Assembly: GCA_002989075.1 (NCBI GenBank)
Contig: PSQN01000005.1
Location: forward strand, 682,001-746,000
Origin: Arthonia radiata
Lineage: Eukaryota; Ascomycota; Arthoniomycetes; Arthoniales; Arthoniaceae
Direction: 5' to 3'
DNA: 64,000 nucleotides
Under the pieces are notes generated by a model. That model ran no database searches and was not told the DNA's origin. It saw nothing but the letters and a program-made list of their open reading frames with translations. The position numbers and the translations under genes are program-made. How positions within the stretch are numbered: the stretch's first letter is position 1; each line of letters starts with the position of its first letter. Positions 46,012 to 57,879 of the stretch are shown piece after piece.

Positions 46012-47022
46012 TCCGAGATGACTATGGTGAGTATCACTTTCAGAGCACCTAGAACAGAGGATGGCTTTCTCAAAACGCTTGCATTACATGACTGAAAACG
46101 CCTCTTTCTTACTTACATCTGTTGTGTTTATTCACCATTCATGGAGGAAATTTGAAAAGAAGCGCCTCTTACTTTGTCGAGCAACTCACCAATCCTGCGT
46201 TGTACGTTGTCTGATAGAACCTGTCGACTACCCATCCACATCCCGTGGCTGAGCTTGTAAGCAACATGCTGCAGGTAGGCAAGAAGATCTCCACAGACTG
46301 TTTCGCCGCCCAGCGTCGTTCCTCAACCACATTAAACCCCCACGTTCTAAACGCAAGATCATGAAGACACGAGCCGGATATATCTTCTGAAACACATCAT
46401 TCAACACTTCTTGCGGAAACTACCTTGGAAATGGTCACCTCCTAAAACCTAACACTCTATTCTCGTCAAGCAGTAAATTGAAAGTGCATCTATCTCCCCA
46501 GCGGTTTACAAACACACACAGATTACGATGAGCCACAACATCGCCCATGCTGAGCAAGACGTCGAAGATCCGCGGCAGTTGCCTCGCAGAAAGTGAATGT
46601 CGACCCAGACCTCGGCGGATAATGCGCGTCGAGATCTGGATCGAGATGCAAACGCTTCACAGGATTTTTATTGGCTTGGAGCGAGCTCGGATGGAGCAAA
46701 CTGTCTGACGTTTGCTCGACAGTTATGGATTGAGTGTCGCTAGTGTGTGTTTCCGAGGACGCGTCTTCGGATTTGGCTAGCGTTTCACAAAGTGTCAGGT
46801 CTGACGAACATGTCCTGTGACGAGCATGAAGATCACGCGGATAGCTGCAGGTGAAGATTCTGCAAGCAAACAAGTGAACTTTGGGGACTTTAAATGCGGT
46901 TCTTTCTGATCCTATCTCTACCTTCGACCCACATCTTTCATCCGACGCTGCAGTACCGCGACAGATTTTCCTGGCTCCCAACAATTTGCACACGCTCCAC
47001 ACAAACTTTAAATCAACTCAAC
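46012..47022. other. Intergenic upstream of F-box-like array, possible relic copy
   Basis: 1 kb with no intact gene. At 46528 a plus-strand frame, MSHNIAHAEQDVEDPRQLPR, opens like the array members (MSHKAAKK.., MAHKEADQK..) and then stops, so this may be a decayed extra copy. A 159-codon minus-strand frame (46523-47002) over the same DNA has no recognisable domain. Confidence 0.3.
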
Positions 47023-47727
47023 ATGTCTGAATGCCAAGACATCAGCAAGAAACAACTGCCCCAGCTACCGACGGAGATCATCAAGAAGGTGCTCAGCTAC
47101 GCTCTTGATCCAACAAATTATGGAGATACATACCAACCTTGCAATATGTTCCCGCGCCGTGTCCACACATGTTGTCAGCACATAGCGGAGCTCGACAAGA
47201 CAACCTACAGACTCGCAGCTTCCTCAAAGCTTTTCTTCCGCATCGTCCACGATACAACGAAGGATCACCTCGCCCAGGCCTGGGTCGACGATAAAGAAGC
47301 CTGGGTCAGATTCATTCTGACTGATCCGCATGAGTCCAGCTGGTCGTTTGTTGTCCAAGCCCTGGACCATTCTCATGAAGACAAGGCAGACTCTACTTGT
47401 CTCCGGGCACGCATAGGTGCCTGTGGGTCATGCAAGATAGACGGCAAAGCAGAGCAGCCAAAATGCCCCAAGCATCCTCTTACCGAATCTACTGAAGATG
47501 AAGATCAGGGAGACGCCTGGAAGGCTTTCAGAGACGACACACTCCCTGGAATCAATGGACACAGCCCTGAATACAACAATATGCGTGTAGGGTTCGTGAA
47601 GGTTTACGAGAAGGGCATGCCTCTAGGAGGTTGGAGACAGTTCCATGAGATTGCAGAACAGAGGTTGGAGGTGCTGAAGCTGGTAAATCGTCGCCTCGAT
47701 GTTGCGGCTTGGTGCTTTGATATTTGA
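47023..47727 (+). CDS. F-box-like array member 1
   Basis: A 234-residue single-exon protein starting MSECQDISKKQLPQLPTEII, with an F-box-like helix set to about residue 90 (LAASSKLFFRIVHDTTKDHL). A Cys/His cluster follows at about 150-165 (CGSCKIDGKAEQPKCPKHP). The end is the array signature EVLKLVNRRLDVAAWCFDI. This start was chosen over an in-frame Met at 46894 because it aligns with the sister proteins and follows a typical CAACATG context. Function unknown; the F-box suggests a role in protein turnover. Confidence 0.75.
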   Translation: MSECQDISKKQLPQLPTEIIKKVLSYALDPTNYGDTYQPCNMFPRRVHTCCQHIAELDKTTYRLAASSKLFFRIVHDTTKDHLAQAWVDDKEAWVRFILTDPHESSWSFVVQALDHSHEDKADSTCLRARIGACGSCKIDGKAEQPKCPKHPLTESTEDEDQGDAWKAFRDDTLPGINGHSPEYNNMRVGFVKVYEKGMPLGGWRQFHEIAEQRLEVLKLVNRRLDVAAWCFDI

Positions 47728-48044
47728 GCCTCACACTGCTGGCGATCGAACAGAGGATCGCAGCTTTGCTTTACTTCTGTTGTCAAGGCAGAGCGCCTGT
47801 TTCTCAAAGACCCCCGCCCGTCCTACAAGCCGCAGACCAGTCGCGTTGATCACATCTCACTCAAGTGTACTTCTAGCCTCCAATCGCTTCAGTGGCTTCT
47901 CACGTTTTGTTTACTCACGTCATCTCCCGGGCAACGCTCTCACCTCTTGAAGCTCACCTCGCAGTCACCTACCTATGTTTTATTACCCCAAACCAAACCG
48001 AAACCTTCTTTGTCTAACATCATCAATCCAACAACACCAAAAAA
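47728..48044. other. Intergenic within the array
   Basis: 317 bases with no gene. The leader just before the next start (CAACACCAAAAAAATGG) resembles the leaders of the sister genes. Confidence 0.4.
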
Positions 48045-48647
48045 ATGGCACATAAAGAAGCCGACCAAAAACCGACGCCGTGTCTCCCGACTGAGATGAT
48101 CATCAAGATTATTGACCTCGCTCTAGAGGATGGCATCTCGGAAGAGCCTGAGAACTTCGTCAAAACAATCTACAACTTCGCTGCAACTTCCCGAACGACT
48201 TTCAGGCAGGTTCAGGATAAGCTACCAAGACTCCTGGATCGGGCCTGCGATGAGGATCGAGCGGCATGGGTTGTTGGCGCTCCGGATGCTCCCTTTCGCC
48301 CGTTGATCTTGGACGTTTCTACCATCTTTCCAATTAGACTACGCGATAGACCCATGTTCATGAAGCTGTCCGTCATCTACAACCAAACGCCAGCTGAGCA
48401 GTGGCAAAGGCGACGCCATGATCTGACGAATCAAGAGGCCAGGGACAAAGAAGAACAGAGACAGGCGATTATTAGTAGACCGCATCTGTTCATCAGGCAT
48501 GAACGATACAGCTATGAGGAGCACCGCCTTTCGGACTATAAGCGTGGGGAGTCTCGACGACGCTTGGACAAAGCGGAGAAGCGGCTGGAGCTGCTCAAGG
48601 TTGCGAAACGAGAGCTAGATGTTGCGTCATGGTGCTTTGAGATCTGA
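48045..48647 (+). CDS. F-box-like array member 2
   Basis: A 200-residue single-exon protein. It opens MAHKEADQKPTPCLPTEMII, then IDLALEDGISEEPENF. The block FRQVQDKLPRLLDRACDEDR (residues about 58-77) is shared almost word for word with member 3. The middle is charged and probably coiled. It ends ELLKVAKRELDVASWCFEI. It is the cleanest intact member and a good reference for the family. Confidence 0.78.
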   Translation: MAHKEADQKPTPCLPTEMIIKIIDLALEDGISEEPENFVKTIYNFAATSRTTFRQVQDKLPRLLDRACDEDRAAWVVGAPDAPFRPLILDVSTIFPIRLRDRPMFMKLSVIYNQTPAEQWQRRRHDLTNQEARDKEEQRQAIISRPHLFIRHERYSYEEHRLSDYKRGESRRRLDKAEKRLELLKVAKRELDVASWCFEI

Positions 48648-48926
48648 GGATTCGTTGATCAAGGTCAAGGTAAACAACGCTTCGCTCAAACGTATCTAGC
48701 AGGATTACCTGAAATCGTTACGTTTCTTGATGGGATAGGAATCTCACCTCAGTCTCTCACTTGCTCTCGCTTGCACCTACTCTTTTCGTACGCATATGTC
48801 ACATTTACAAGCTAAGAATCGCTTCGTTTCAGTGATTTCGTCCTCTTCTTTCCCGGTCGCTCTTACATCAGCGACTCAACTCCAAGCGCAGATATCAACA
48901 CCATCATCCCGGCAACCACTCTAAAC

Positions 48927-49565
48927 ATGGAGTAGAAAGGTCTGAATTACCAGAAGCCCCTGCCTCAGTTACCTACCGAGGTTGTTATCAAGATCATAGA
49001 CCTCGCTATCGTCGCCACATACCACGATGAGCCTAATCAAGTCGCAAATGCGCTGAGCCAGATCGCTGCTACCTCCCGTACCGTTTTCCGCCAAGTTCAA
49101 GACAAGCTGCCGGCGTTGTTGGATCAAGCGCATGCAGAAGAACGGCTGGCCTGGATCCGCGCTCACCCACCGATCCCACCTGGACCTGGTGGACATCTGC
49201 TATGCGACGTAATGGGGTTGGGCGAAACTCTTCGCATTATCAGCGATTCTGTCAGCAATGCAACACGCTCGACTGTGACATACGAGCCGACAAGAGCACT
49301 GCTGAGAATTTCCCAAGCAAAATCACATGATCCTTGGGTGGAGAGTCGTGGTCTCCTATCACAAAACGAGGCTCACATGGTTGAAGAAGAAGGCATTCTA
49401 GTACCAGGTTCTCAACGCAGGATGCTTGCAGACCAGGCATCAAAGGATAAAACTAGAATGACAATAGAGAGGCGCGGATATCACAAGGTTGCGCAAAAGA
49501 AGCTACGGACGTTGAAGTTGCTCAAGCACCGTCTGGATGTTGCAGCGTGGTGCTTCGAAATCTGA
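48927..49565 (+). pseudogene. F-box-like array member 3, stop at codon 3
   Basis: From the ATG at 48927 the frame reads Met-Glu-stop and then stays open for 210 codons. It contains KPLPQLPTEVVIKIIDLAIV, FRQVQDKLPALLDQAHAEER and the ending RTLKLLKHRLDVAAWCFEI. Everything after codon 3 aligns with member 2, so the coding region is otherwise well kept. The stop is TAG (48933-48935), which a single C-to-T change from CAG would give. No intron that removes it is obvious. Either it is a very young pseudogene, or translation starts elsewhere. The next in-frame ATG (about 49210) would lose the F-box. Confidence 0.65.
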
Positions 49566-50232
49566 CATCGGCGTCGAGAACGGTAAGTCTCAGAGCATCC
49601 ACACACTGGGCTCTGTCGCTTGAAAATCATTCTACTGCGGCCGAAGGACTCGCATTCCCGCACAGGCCATCGTCTGAAACTTACTCAAAGTGTAGAAGAG
49701 GCTTTGCTGAAACCTTGTTCCAAGGCGAGATCCACAGTATCTAGACATTCAGCGCTGTTTTCCGGGGTGCTAGATTCAGCAGCTCTCATCTCCGCCTCGT
49801 CTCAAGTTCTCTCGCTGGGAGCCTGGATCTACGGTGTGAGAACGCTCTTCAGACGAGGTTGTCCTGGACCTTTCGCCTTCATGGTCAGCTGTTGCGCGAA
49901 CGAGGTACCGTCTGTGGAGTTTATAGCTCATAATCGATCTCAAGCGAATAGGAGCAAAGCTACAAAGTGAGATGCACTCTTTCACTTTGTTTTCGTCTGT
50001 AGTTTCAATTTCTTTCAAGCACGGCACGGTGGAAGCGAAAGCGTCAACTCCCTTTTGGATCTCTCGCAGATTCACCTTCTTCTTCCACCCACACTCGCAT
50101 CCGACTCTATAGTATCGCACCGTTTGTCATCAACACAACTGCCCTCCCTCCTACACCATCTACATTACTTCTTTACTGCTACTCTCCCCGGCTCATCACT
50201 CGGGCGCCAATTCCAACCGCACCACCAACAGG
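49566..50232. other. Intergenic within the array
   Basis: 667 bases. Short frames only, no motif. A pyrimidine-rich leader precedes the start at 50233. Confidence 0.4.
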
Positions 50233-50643
50233 ATGTCGCACAAAGCAGCTAAGAAGTCGCTCCCTTATCTACCGTACGAGCTCCAACGCCAGATCTTCCT
50301 CTACATGATCAACCACCCGGCGAACAAGGACACTCGCTCTCTAATTTCTACACTCAGCACCATCGCCTTGCTCTCCCGCAGTCATCTCATGATCGTCCGA
50401 GAGACCCTCCCACGCCTTTTAGCTGAAGCGAACGCAGACGCGGCAATCCGGTTGCGTGAGCGATTGAAGAAACTTCCGAAACCTGATGAGTTCTGCCCGT
50501 GGGAACTCTTCGAGACGCAGGAGCACTGGATTTATTGTGTGGAAGAGCTGGAGTCAGTGCAATATCGCAAGTGCACTCAGGCGTTGGTAAATGCAGAGTG
50601 GCGTGTCAGTATGCTAGAGAGGTTGTGGAACAGTCTTGGTTAA
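50233..50643 (+). CDS. F-box-like array member 4 (short)
   Basis: A 136-residue protein opening MSHKAAKKSLPYLPYELQRQ. An F-box-like region, ALLSRSHLMIVRETLPRLLA, aligns with the FRQVQDKLPRLLD block of members 2 and 3. The C-terminus (ALVNAEWRVSMLERLWNSLG) has lost the WCFEI signature. It is a divergent but open member, and its function is unknown. Confidence 0.65.
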   Translation: MSHKAAKKSLPYLPYELQRQIFLYMINHPANKDTRSLISTLSTIALLSRSHLMIVRETLPRLLAEANADAAIRLRERLKKLPKPDEFCPWELFETQEHWIYCVEELESVQYRKCTQALVNAEWRVSMLERLWNSLG

Positions 50644-51142
50644 GGTTGAAGAGGATGAAGGTGTGTGAGGGGGAACGCAAACCATGATATTACACAAACG
50701 CGCTCGTATGCTTCAACGAGAGCCACAGCGTTTGCATTGCACCTGATCCGCAATTCTTTCCATATGGCACGCCAGGATGTTGATATGGAAATCGAACAGC
50801 AGCAAACAGTTTGCGTGCCATGTGATTACTCTTAATCTTGACCCTTCTTTCAACGACACTTATAGCCTATCGTCACTCTTATAGGCCTGCCCTCCATTCC
50901 CAAAATCCTAGAACATCCGACGCACAGCCCCATCTGCCTTTCATTTCACAAGTCACGAAACACGTTGGATCGCAGCATCGTCTCCACGGCGAAACCAACC
51001 TCAGCACGGCATGTCGCTCTTCAAATCACCGGCGCAGGTTATATTATTGCTATTGGTATGCCTTCACGCGCTGCTGTTTATGCTGTCCCGCTCCTACAAG
51101 ATAATGCTAGCAACTCTCCCAATGTTGGTGTGCCTCATCAGC
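50644..51142. other. Intergenic within the array
   Basis: About 500 bases without a convincing gene. Open frames at 50965 and 51011 run through here into the next member but show no domain before 51143. Confidence 0.35.
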
Positions 51143-51663
51143 ATGGCTCGAAACCTATCACACAACCCACCGCTCCAGCTTCCCCAAGAACTCCAGCACG
51201 AAATCTTTACAATCACTATGTTACAGACAAAGCTTCAAACCCCAGAAGATCAAGTCGCCAATCTGCGAAAGCTCGCATCTCTGTCGCACTACCACCTCCA
51301 GCTCATACATCGCACCATTCCGCAGCACATCAGTCGAGCCGAGGAAGACGGAACTATGCGGAAAAGTGGGAGAGCGGTCGCGATCCTCTCGAAATCATTC
51401 GAGAGCTCAGTGAACGTTTCTACGATGAAAAATTTAGCAGTCAGGAGGAGTGGAGCAAGTGGCTGTCGAAGAGGTCTTATGAGGCAGTGCACCTCCACTG
51501 CTACCGTGGGTGGTTGAGGAGTCCAACGAGGATCAGGATGCTGCGCGATCTAGATAGGTATCTACAGCGCGTCGAGAAGAGGGTGTTGAGGGGGGAGCGG
51601 AAGGATGCGGAAGCTCGAGCGGAGCCGGAAGACAACAAGCCATTATGGGACCGACTTGTCTGA
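51143..51663 (+). pseudogene. F-box-like array member 5, coding signal changes frame
   Basis: From the ATG at 51143 the frame gives an F-box-like opening (LQLPQELQHEIFTITMLQ, then LASLSHYHLQLIHRTIPQHI) that aligns with member 4. From about 51350 the family-like signal moves to a different frame. There EEWSKWLSKRSYEAVHLHC and LRDLDRYLQRVEKRVLRGE resemble the C-terminal half of member 4 and run to the stop at 51663. No normal intron joins the two frames, so a small insertion or deletion near 51340-51370 is likely. A very short intron or a sequencing error are the alternatives. Confidence 0.55.
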
Positions 51664-51841
51664 TAAGGTACGGCGGCACAGTCGCGTTGCTTAGGAATGG
51701 CGGTAGTAGAGAGGACTTGGATCTGCTGAGCTGTCATGTTTTCTATTCTTGCCTGTACTATCAATTTCTCGTCTCTGGTCATTTATTCGCGCTTGGTGGC
51801 CGTGGATGCCTTGATCTCTGCGGTGCAGCTCTGCACCTGCC

Positions 51842-52826
51842 TCACAAAGTGTGCCCCGTTGCGGCGAACCCCGAGAAACTCTTCCGCCGACTGTGTCCGT
51901 CACGCCTAGACCCCGAGCTATCGGAGCCGTGCGATCCAGGTATCCTGAGGATCCTCCCCCAGCGCGAGCGCGAGCGCGAGGATCCCGAAGACTCCGCTCT
52001 GCTACGCCTACCAGGAACACTCAGATACTCTTGCGGAACCTGCAGGTACTGCCCAGGTGCCTGATTGCGGGCGTTGGCACCTTCGCGCAACGAGGGCGAC
52101 GGAGGAACCAGGGGGAGCGAAGACTCCGCCGGCGGAAACTGAGTCATCTCGTGATCCTCTTCGAAACGATGCGTGGGCCTAGCCATGCGTCTACGCGCCC
52201 AATTCCGTATCTTATTGAGCCAACCGGCGCGTCTGCTGTGGCTGCTGCTTCTTTCGCTCCTCCCACTCCTCCCGCTAGAGTGCTGGCTCCGCTGCTGACT
52301 GACATCTCTATGCTCATTCGAGTCCACTGGCGAGAGCACCGCGTCTTCGGCCTCATGATTTCTCTCGCGTTCCGCTTGCTCCTCTGCGCGGCTCTCTATC
52401 CGGCGCATTTCCCAGTCGGAATTTCTGGAAGCCAGCTCCTTCATGCGCTGCATGTTCTCCTTGGCCTGCCGGCGACGCTGCTTGCTTAGGTGTGTGCTTG
52501 CGATCAAGTATGCGATCCTGAACGCGAACAGACTCGGAGGGTGGTGTCGCCAGATATCGTATACGATCACCCTATCTTCGCTGTTCGCGGTGCCCATAAA
52601 GACTCTGCGAGCGGCAGCGATGTCGCGCAAGTTGTGGTTGGCGCGGTGACCGACGAAGTGGAAGGCCATCCATGTGGCCCATGGTGCGGTGAAGAGCAGT
52701 AGGTATGGGACACCGGTGCGGAAGTCGGTTATTTTGTCGTATTTGGGGACATCGCTAGTAGCTAGATGAGATCGTAAGTAATGTTAACTACATGTGTGGG
52801 GGCCAGCGGACGGCCTTACAGTTCAT
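51842..52826 (-). CDS. Hypothetical membrane protein with Arg/Ser-rich tail
   Basis: The model is exons 52820-52826 and 51842-52761 (intron of 58 bases, GTAAGG...ATCTAG), giving 308 residues, mostly firm from DVPKYDKITDFRTG onward. A hydrophobic segment (GVPYLLLFTAPWATWMAFHF, residues about 19-38) is a likely membrane anchor. A second, weaker one follows (LFAFRIAYLIAS). Then come a charged coiled stretch (RRRQAKENMQRMKELASRN) and an Arg/Ser-rich, probably disordered, tail with SSGSSRSRSRWG. The 7-base first exon is the weakest point. I do not recognise the family. Confidence 0.65.
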
Positions 52827-55800
52827 GATGAGCTCCTCTTACAGGGGTCGCAAGCGTGACCGTATGAAAGTCGCTACTGTGTTGTAGAAGCCGCGGCTCG
52901 AGGCAAGAGTGATCTTGAGTATACGTGCACCGCTTACAGGCTTTGAATATTGGGTTGCTACCGGCCCTTGCTGTGCTCCTACCTAGGCGTGCCATGGCGC
53001 ACTCGACGGACATATCTATAAAGGTAGGCTATTGATGCGATTGAGCAGTTGCGAAGTGAACAGATCGTCCCAACGGGCTCTGTCGTCAAGTGCAGAATCT
53101 CTTATCATTGGTTGGAAACAACGTGGCTCTTTCACACCTACTTCAAGCACAAACACTGATAAGAAGCAAGACCTGTTGCTATTATGAGCGGATGGCTCCA
53201 CTCGACTTACCGTGTCAAGGCGGCCTGAGACAGCCTACCCTCGCGCTGGTAATGATGCAGCCTAACATGTCATGGGTGGATACAGAGACCGCGGAGGGCA
53301 ACGCTGGCGCCTATCCTGCCTCCAGGCCGTGTTTGTACGTCTACGCGGGAGCTTCAACAACACGCGCAATCGTCTTTCACAGTAGCTCGATCTGCACAGC
53401 TGTATCCTGTGATGGACTGCCGTGTATTCGAGGGCCCCAAAGGTTGACATCATGTACCGGACGAGTCCATCGTTATCAACCGCACGCGACACCTCGGACC
53501 GTACCGCTGTGTATGTCAATGTGCCGGCGTGGAAGTTTTCGCGACGTTTCGTCCGACTACACTGCGTAGCCGCGGAGAATTCGATGCGCTTCGTGACCTT
53601 CCTTCCGAGCCTTGGCCGAGTCAACGGCTCATGGTCGCGCTTCTCGCAGATTGCTCGACTGTGGATTGTAGCGTGTCTCATCCTGCGGCACGTCCTCGAG
53701 CAAACTCAATCGAGGTCAAGATAAGACGGGTGCCGATAGTTGTGGAGCAGGACAACGTGGCCCCTTAGACGATGTCAGCGCTTAAAGAGCCCAAAGGAGA
53801 TTAGCGGCTTCGATGTGTGCATATTACTGCATCCGGAAAGTGTATTATTGCACCAAGACTTCTAGAAGGCCACACTCCTTCGGACTGTATAATTTCTGTT
53901 TGCTCTCATTAAGTGAGCGGTAGACGCTGACCATGTTTCATGTGCCTTCTTGACATCGCTATTCCTAGACCCGTGGTGCGTCCGCGTCTCCTCTGCGGTC
54001 AGGAGGCAGGCGTCAGCCAGCACCTTCCCAACGAGGGCCGCGCTGTCCCATGGGTATCCTATGAAGTGGCTTTGCAATCATATGTCTTCGATCATTTGTA
54101 TGGTTGTCCGGGTCTTTCGCGTTAATGGTGTCCTCAAAATTTACGTTCATGAGCTTTACGTTCATGAGCTGTTCAAGATGAAGACGATCAGCACTTCTGG
54201 GATGCTCATACTGATACTGGCTCAACAACCGCGTCGCGGAATACGTGGAACGCATCATCATTGATCCAAAGCTGTAATCCAAGGCTTCTCACGAATTCTC
54301 CAAAGAGGTGCCCCTGTAGCTGGGAACGATATTGAAATCAAATCCACGTGCGTCGTGCAGCGAGCTACCTGTTCATTGGCTACTAAGGTCATCACAGCTC
54401 TTCACGGGCAACAATGCTTGTGAATATGTTTGAGCACGTTATTGCTTCTGTAGGTATTTTCGAATACGGTGAGACCAAGAACCCCAAGCCGATCTTTACT
54501 CACATGACAAATAAAGATTTAAATTATCCTCTCTGTGAAGCTCTTCATCTCTCCAAAGCTCAGGGGGATTACATGAGTTGGAGAGTAATCTGGATCTTAG
54601 CTCAAGCGCAGACCTAGCCAGCACTTTGCCTCCTGAACGCTACACATAGAACCCCTCTCGTTACACATCGCTGTCTCCGCTAACGATAACCATCGTTGGG
54701 ATGATGACGGGCAGCAACAATTGTAGAACACAATAGGTTGCCGTTGGTTCGTCCCAGGCAGCAAAATCTGGACAAGGCGTTCTCTGTGTGCTGCTTTTTG
54801 CTCCCCTCCGTCTCTTGCTTGACATATTGACCAGTCTGACCTTCATGGAGTGCAACGAAGCCATCGAGCAATCACCACAATGTAGAGCCAGAAACAAGAA
54901 TCAGAAGACGCTTGCATCACTCATCATATATCTGTGCTTGTTTTAGCCTCCAACGCGATAAGTCGATTCCTCACCATGTGCGCATGCAGCCTCCACGGCT
55001 CAGTTCGTGCAAGAACTTCGCACCGCCCAAAATTTTCAGAAACAAATTGACGCAGGGGGATGGAAGGACACATCTTGATGCGAATGGCTAAGACCTCTCG
55101 ACGAGGTGTTTCTTCGCTTTGACGTAAGTTCAAAGTATGTGTACTTTTCTGCGTGCGCCAATGATGACGCTCCAGGCCTCGATGACGATCATCAATTCAA
55201 GCGCCCGACTTCCGACGCTTGTCGTACTCTCAGCAAAGGCGAGTCGAGCTCGCCATACGCTCGCTACTGACGCCTAGCCCTAGAGCTACCTCAATCACTT
55301 CTATTTCGAAGTTGCTTTGGTTTGCAAGACTTTCGACCCCTTCGCGTCCAACATTTGAGCATGGCTGACTAAGGACCTACAATGCTGTCTACGTTTCGAG
55401 CGCGACCTCGCACAGAACCTTGCACAAATCGTGAGTATCCTCCATGACATGCAGACTACAAAGAATCCCGATATTTTTTTCAGAAGCAGTATGTTTAAAT
55501 GTACATGTCTGCGCATTCGTTGTCGCGCGCTGCACAGATCCTCAAGAGGGGATGAGATTCGGACCTATTCAGTAGCGTTCGTTGTGGCTCGCCGCCTTCC
55601 GAAGGCAGACTACAGGCGATTGGACAACGACAGCAGCGCTTACAGAGCGTTGACGATAATCATCACCTGTCCATCGCACACGCGGTATTGCCTGAAATCC
55701 AAGCCATCACGTTTTGCAGAGTGCTGACTCCTGAGCCCCCTCTGAACGCGCTTCGTGCTGAACTTTCACTGGATCTACGTATGGCCAAGTCCCTGGGACC

Positions 55801-57879
55801 GCTTTCCAGACAAGATTCTGAGCGTTCAGATCTAACATTATAGCTGTCTCTACAGCTTGATCTACGTCTTCTGGAGGAAGCAATTTGGCTGTCATCATAC
55901 TTCAGTCAGATAAAGTTGTTCACAGGCCATTCACCGACCCATCCATTGAGCACCGAGTGCCTGCAGCTGCTTCAGAACACTGTTCAAAGGGGATGCGCAA
56001 GCTGCCGTCACCCACTCTCTCTTGATAGAATAGGGTCATGCTCATACAGAAGTGCCATGGTGGGAGTGATAATGGTGAGTGTCACTAGCTCTCGATGACC
56101 ATTGGCATTACTCTTCAAAGACGATGCTTGCAGCCCATGCGTTGATCGAATCTAGCAACATCTACGCGTGCGCAACCATGCGCAGCTCCTAGGATCGTTG
56201 GCTGGACCAGCCCCTCCATGACACTTGCAGGACGTAGAGAGTCAGAAAGTGTGAGCACTCAGCTCATATGGATATCTAAGGCATCATGCTAACATGCCTT
56301 CAAGAGGTCACACAGTCTTGATGTCACCACTTGTCACAAGATCCTGGTACGTCCGCAACGAGGCATAGAGCAAGTATGGGCTTTGTGAAGCAGCAACACT
56401 AACATTCGAAGGATCAACGCAACGTTGCAAAACGCAAAGCAGGGGCTGTCGGCCAGAGTCTGGGGCAGCGCAGAGTCTGCTTGGTTCCGTTGAACGAAAA
56501 CTAACCGGTGATCTATTCGGGCACCGTGATGGCGATGAATGCTGACATACACGGCGAAGGTCATCGCCATGCGAGTACACCAAGCTCGACGCACGGTCAA
56601 GAAAGCGTGACCGCTACCTTCCGCGAGCGAAAGGTCATCTCCAACCCCCTGAAGTAATAGTGTTGATACCAGCGCCTTCAGACCATTCATGCATATACAA
56701 CGCTTTTTACTGTCGAGGTCTGGTTTACTTCTTATATTGCTGCCTGCAGCGGTCTCTGGAGGACTGACTCCACTCTAGTCGTATCTATCTAAGACCGTCT
56801 ACGTTCGTTCAATTACAAAGGTCTTGTTGTTGAGACAGAGCCGTCAGACAAGCAAGAGCACAACGTGTGATCACACAACAACCACAAGACTGTAGGGGCA
56901 ATCAGCTTTGGATGAGTTGTCCCCAAGCCAATCGTATGTGCAAACACCGAGCTCCACTTGGGTTTGCTGAAAACACTGCGGTGACGTTGATGGCCATCGC
57001 CATCTCATCTCATGCGCAGTTTTACGCAACATCGTTGGGCCAGTGTCACCCGACCGAGGCCTCAGCAAGCAGCCCCTACTTGACGTCGTTGTGGTATCGT
57101 AGTTGTTATTGCCCTTTCTGCACTCTCTCTTGCAAGTTGCTATGTTCGCCCAAGCTACTCGATACTCCGACCAGTCTCTGAGCTCTATCCCAGGTCGACT
57201 TTTCATGATCTTCTGGAGGATTCACACCTCACCCAGCAAGGTACGCAGATCCGCCTTTACAAGTCCTAGACGCTATAAAACAGCGCATCCGACCACAGCA
57301 TTGTCGTTTCCTGTGTCATTCACCGAGGAAGAAGCTGTGAACGGAGAACGGCCATTTCAGGGGATGGAACCAAGCAAGCAGAGTTCAACGACACGCACAC
57401 TGCAGTCTCCGCTCGTCGGACGTCCCCTTTCTCAGGACAAGTGGACACGATGATCGTTATCTGCACTGGTGACAGATAGCATCATTGCGCTGTGATTGGC
57501 TCTCAGGCTCTCACATTGTCCATGCGCATAACAACACGTCTAGACATGGATAGTGAGGCTCCCGTTTTTCCAACTGTCTGGCATGATCGGTCAACCACAT
57601 GTGAGCGGCCTTTGTAGCTTCATAACTTTACAGGCTGCTTTGGTCGTGCTTATACCTCCTACCTTACAACATCTCAACTGTAGCTAATCCCATAGTCTAC
57701 CGAGTCAAGTTGAGGCGTGATCATATTTGAGTGTAAGTCAGTACCAAAGCTCGAGCATCGCCAGGCAAAGACGACAAAGAGCGAACGCCCAGATCAATTA
57801 AATAGGACACGCTTACAAAAAGCAGGCAGGGGAATCTTTCTAAGCTGACGACTCGTTACCAGCGCAAAGCGTGAGCTAA
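52827..57879. other. Gene-poor stretch, 5 kb
   Basis: Base composition is normal (not AT-shifted) but no frame has domain, splice or paralogue support. Coding-like fragments occur at about 53529-53768 (+) and 55707-55898 (-), and they are unrecognised. A 14-base direct repeat TTACGTTCATGAGC occurs twice near 54140-54170. It could hold decayed genes or non-coding transcripts. Confidence 0.4.

Noticed and set aside
46523-47002. 159-codon minus-strand frame
   Set aside because: No domain, and it overlaps the leader and the possible relic of the plus-strand F-box-like array.
52816-53013. 65-codon minus-strand frame upstream of the membrane protein
   Set aside because: It ends before the start of the spliced model and cannot be joined in frame to DVPKYDK; treated as leader sequence.
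53090-53768. Overlapping plus-strand frames with some coding-like composition
   Set aside because: Frames conflict, no domain or intron model unites them, and no paralogue was seen.
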